A stretch of 64,000 nt of DNA from the NCBI RefSeq assembly GCF_014203755.1, contig NZ_JACHJS010000001.1, positions 7,006,001-7,070,000 on the forward strand, written 5' to 3'. Source of the DNA: Saccharothrix violaceirubra (lineage in GTDB: Bacteria; Actinomycetota; Actinomycetes; Mycobacteriales; Pseudonocardiaceae). The stretch's first letter is position 1. The number at the start of each line of letters is the position of its first letter. Below are positions 62,298 to 64,000 of the stretch, in pieces. Below the pieces are notes generated by a model. The model made no database searches. It had not been told where the DNA came from and saw only the letters and a list, made by a program, of their open reading frames with translations. The position numbers and the translations under genes are program-made.

Positions 62298-62369
62298 CGC
62301 GCGACGGGTACGAAAGCGAACGGCCGGCAGGATGGTGGGACCGTTGACGAGGAGCGGGACGAAGCACTG

Positions 62370-64000
62370 ATGAGCACTCCGCGACTGCTCTCCAACCGCT
62401 ACGAACTGGGTGAGACCCTCGGCTACGGCGGTATGTCGGAGGTTCACAAGGGCCGCGACGTGCGGCTCGGCCGGGACGTGGCGATCAAGGTGCTCCGTGC
62501 AGACCTCGCCCGCGACACCCAGTTCCAGGAACGGTTCCGCCGCGAGGCCCAGAACTCGGCGGCGTTGAACCACCCCGCGATCGTCGCCGTCTACGACACC
62601 GGCGAGACCCAGACCGACTACGGCCCGCTGCCCTACATCGTCATGGAGTTCGTCGACGGGCGGACGCTGCGCGACCTCGTGAAGACACAGGGACCGCTGG
62701 CCGGCAAGCGGGCCATGGAGATCATGGCCGACGTGTCCGCGGCCCTGGACTTCAGCCACCGGCACGGCATCGTGCACCGCGACGTGAAGCCCGCGAACGT
62801 GATGATCACGCGGTCCGGCGCGGTGAAGGTGATGGACTTCGGCATCGCGCGCGCGGTGCACGACGGGCAGGCGGCGGTCACCCAGACCGCGGCCGTGATC
62901 GGCACGGCGCAGTACCTGTCCCCCGAGCAGGCCCGCGGCGAGGCCGTCGACGGGCGTTCCGACGTGTACGCGTCGGGGTGCGTGCTGTTCGAACTGCTCA
63001 CGGGCGAGCCGCCGTTCACCGGCGACTCGCCGGTGGCCGTGGCGTACCAGCACGTGCGGGAGGACCCGAAGCCGCCGTCGGCGCTCAACCCCAAGGTCAC
63101 GCCCGCGCTGGACGCGATCGTGCTCAAGGCGATGGCGAAGGGACCGGCCAACCGGTACCAGTCGGCCGCCGAACTGCGTGCCGACCTCGTGCGCGTGTTG
63201 TCGGGCCAACGCCCGTCGGCACCGGCCGTGATGACGGCCGAGGACCGTACGGCGGTCATGAACCAGACGTCGTCCCCGCGCACCGAGGTGCAGTCGGGCG
63301 GCCGGCACCGGCCGTCGGCCGTGCGCGAGGAGCCGTCGGGCTACGACCCGTTGGACGACGAGGACCTGGAACGGCGGGCAAGGCGCAGGAAGGCCTTGAT
63401 CGTCGGGCTCGTGGTGCTGCTGTGCATCGCCGTGCTGGCGATGGCCGCGTGGATCACGACGTCGTTGCTGGACAACGACGACCAGACCAAGAGCAACAAG
63501 GTGAAGGTCCCGTCCCTGGCCGGCCAGACGCAGACCGCGGCCCGTGCCGCGGTGGCCGGCGCGGGCCTGGTGTTCAAGATCGACCTGGTGCCGTGCCAAC
63601 CCGGCGCCAACGGCGCACCCGCCCCGTGCGGCGCGGACGGCATCGACAAGGTCATCGACAGCGACCCGCCGGCCAACAGCGAGGTCGACCGCAACACGGA
63701 CGTGCGCGTGCGGATCGGCAGCAGCCCGGAACAGATCGACGTGCCCGACCTGCGCGGCCTGGCACCCCAGGAAGCACAGGCGAAGCTGGGCAGCGACTTC
63801 ACACTCGCACCCAACCAGGAAACCGTCGAGGTCGACGACGACACGAAGGTCGGCAAGGTCGCGGAGCAGACCCCGATGCCGGGCACGAAGGCCGCCAAGG
63901 GCAGCGCCATCACGATCCGCATCGGCAAGGCGCAGGACAAGGTCCAGCTGCCCGACGTGACCGAGACGGACGCCGCCGACGCGAAGGCCACGTTGGAAGG
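62370..64000 (+). CDS. pknB: PknB, PASTA-domain Ser/Thr kinase (3' end outside window)
   Basis: The first 543 residues are visible. The kinase domain (about 11-270) has LGYGGMSEV, AIKVLR lysine, HRDVKPANV, DFGIAR and SPEQARG. A juxtamembrane stretch (TAEDRTAVMNQ) precedes one membrane helix (about 341-362: KALIVGLVVLLCIAVLAMAA). Outside, at least two PASTA repeats (VKVPSLAGQTQTAARAA, IDVPDLRGLAPQEAQAKL) and the start of a third (VQLPDVTETDAADAKATL) bind muropeptide and lipid II. A ribosome site GAGGAGCGGG precedes ATG 62370, 72 bp after pknA. Confidence 0.96.
   Translation, partial: MSTPRLLSNRYELGETLGYGGMSEVHKGRDVRLGRDVAIKVLRADLARDTQFQERFRREAQNSAALNHPAIVAVYDTGETQTDYGPLPYIVMEFVDGRTLRDLVKTQGPLAGKRAMEIMADVSAALDFSHRHGIVHRDVKPANVMITRSGAVKVMDFGIARAVHDGQAAVTQTAAVIGTAQYLSPEQARGEAVDGRSDVYASGCVLFELLTGEPPFTGDSPVAVAYQHVREDPKPPSALNPKVTPALDAIVLKAMAKGPANRYQSAAELRADLVRVLSGQRPSAPAVMTAEDRTAVMNQTSSPRTEVQSGGRHRPSAVREEPSGYDPLDDEDLERRARRRKALIVGLVVLLCIAVLAMAAWITTSLLDNDDQTKSNKVKVPSLAGQTQTAARAAVAGAGLVFKIDLVPCQPGANGAPAPCGADGIDKVIDSDPPANSEVDRNTDVRVRIGSSPEQIDVPDLRGLAPQEAQAKLGSDFTLAPNQETVEVDDDTKVGKVAEQTPMPGTKAAKGSAITIRIGKAQDKVQLPDVTETDAADAKATLE

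Noticed and set aside
60462..63599. A 1045-codon minus-strand open frame across pbpA, pknA and pknB
   Set aside because: It opposes three conserved essential genes and shows no recognisable motif.

Overview
The window is GC-rich DNA (roughly 73% by eye) with GTG and TTG starts, many leaderless-looking starts with a -10 box about 7 nt upstream, DUF397/DUF5753 regulators and HTH-TPR regulators. This fits a high-GC actinobacterium, most likely order Pseudonocardiales (Saccharothrix, Actinosynnema or Lentzea type); the taxon is inferred. The right end (54.7-64 kb) carries the conserved near-origin block tRNA-Leu, fhaA, fhaB, pstP, rodA, pbpA, pknA, pknB, which in Mycobacterium lies next to gyrA/gyrB/dnaA. 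The origin should therefore lie beyond the right edge; pknB is cut by the window end.

Layout. 0-5 kb: P450 tail, secreted phosphodiesterase, a DUF397/XRE-DUF5753 pair, and a divergent operon of a 91-aa protein, an atypical Ser/Thr kinase and a barrel-like protein. 5-14 kb: DUF4328 and rhodanese proteins, then two monocarboxylate-type sodium/solute symporters with partner membrane proteins; the second is tied to a LytTR regulator, SppA-like protease and LytS-like kinase. Three perfect DnaA boxes lie between the rhodanese and first symporter genes. 14-18.5 kb: Fpg/Nei glycosylase, sigma/anti-sigma fusion, tRNA-Gly, OsmC protein. 18.5-21.6 kb: a compact restriction-modification operon (Eco29kI-type GIY-YIG nuclease, C5 methyltransferase, unknown 117-aa protein, Vsr). 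21.6-32.8 kb: msrA, then a probable envelope-glycan locus: membrane protein, giant glycosyltransferase/methyltransferase fusion, a second membrane protein related to the first, an apparently degenerate acyltransferase, two acyltransferases and a convergent AlgJ/AlgX-like protein.

33-43 kb: small conserved protein, LuxR-type two-component system next to a tiny secreted protein, TM0106-type nuclease, a RelE-type toxin-antitoxin pair between 21-bp direct repeats that copy the 3' end of the adjacent SDR gene, UDP-glucose dehydrogenase and a gamma-glutamyltransferase-like protein. 43-46 kb: copper locus (YcnI, CopC, CopD). 46-54 kb: APH-fold protein, HTH-TPR regulator with two small proteins, an intergenic stretch with four consecutive strong hairpins, a TetR regulator, an alanine-racemase-fold/sugar-lactone-oxidase divergent pair sharing a palindromic operator, and about 0.87 kb with no supported gene.

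The best candidates for something undescribed are the DnaA-box cluster, the repeat-bounded toxin-antitoxin element, the four-hairpin region, the unknown third component of the restriction operon, and the glycan locus with its fusion enzyme and pseudo-acyltransferase.
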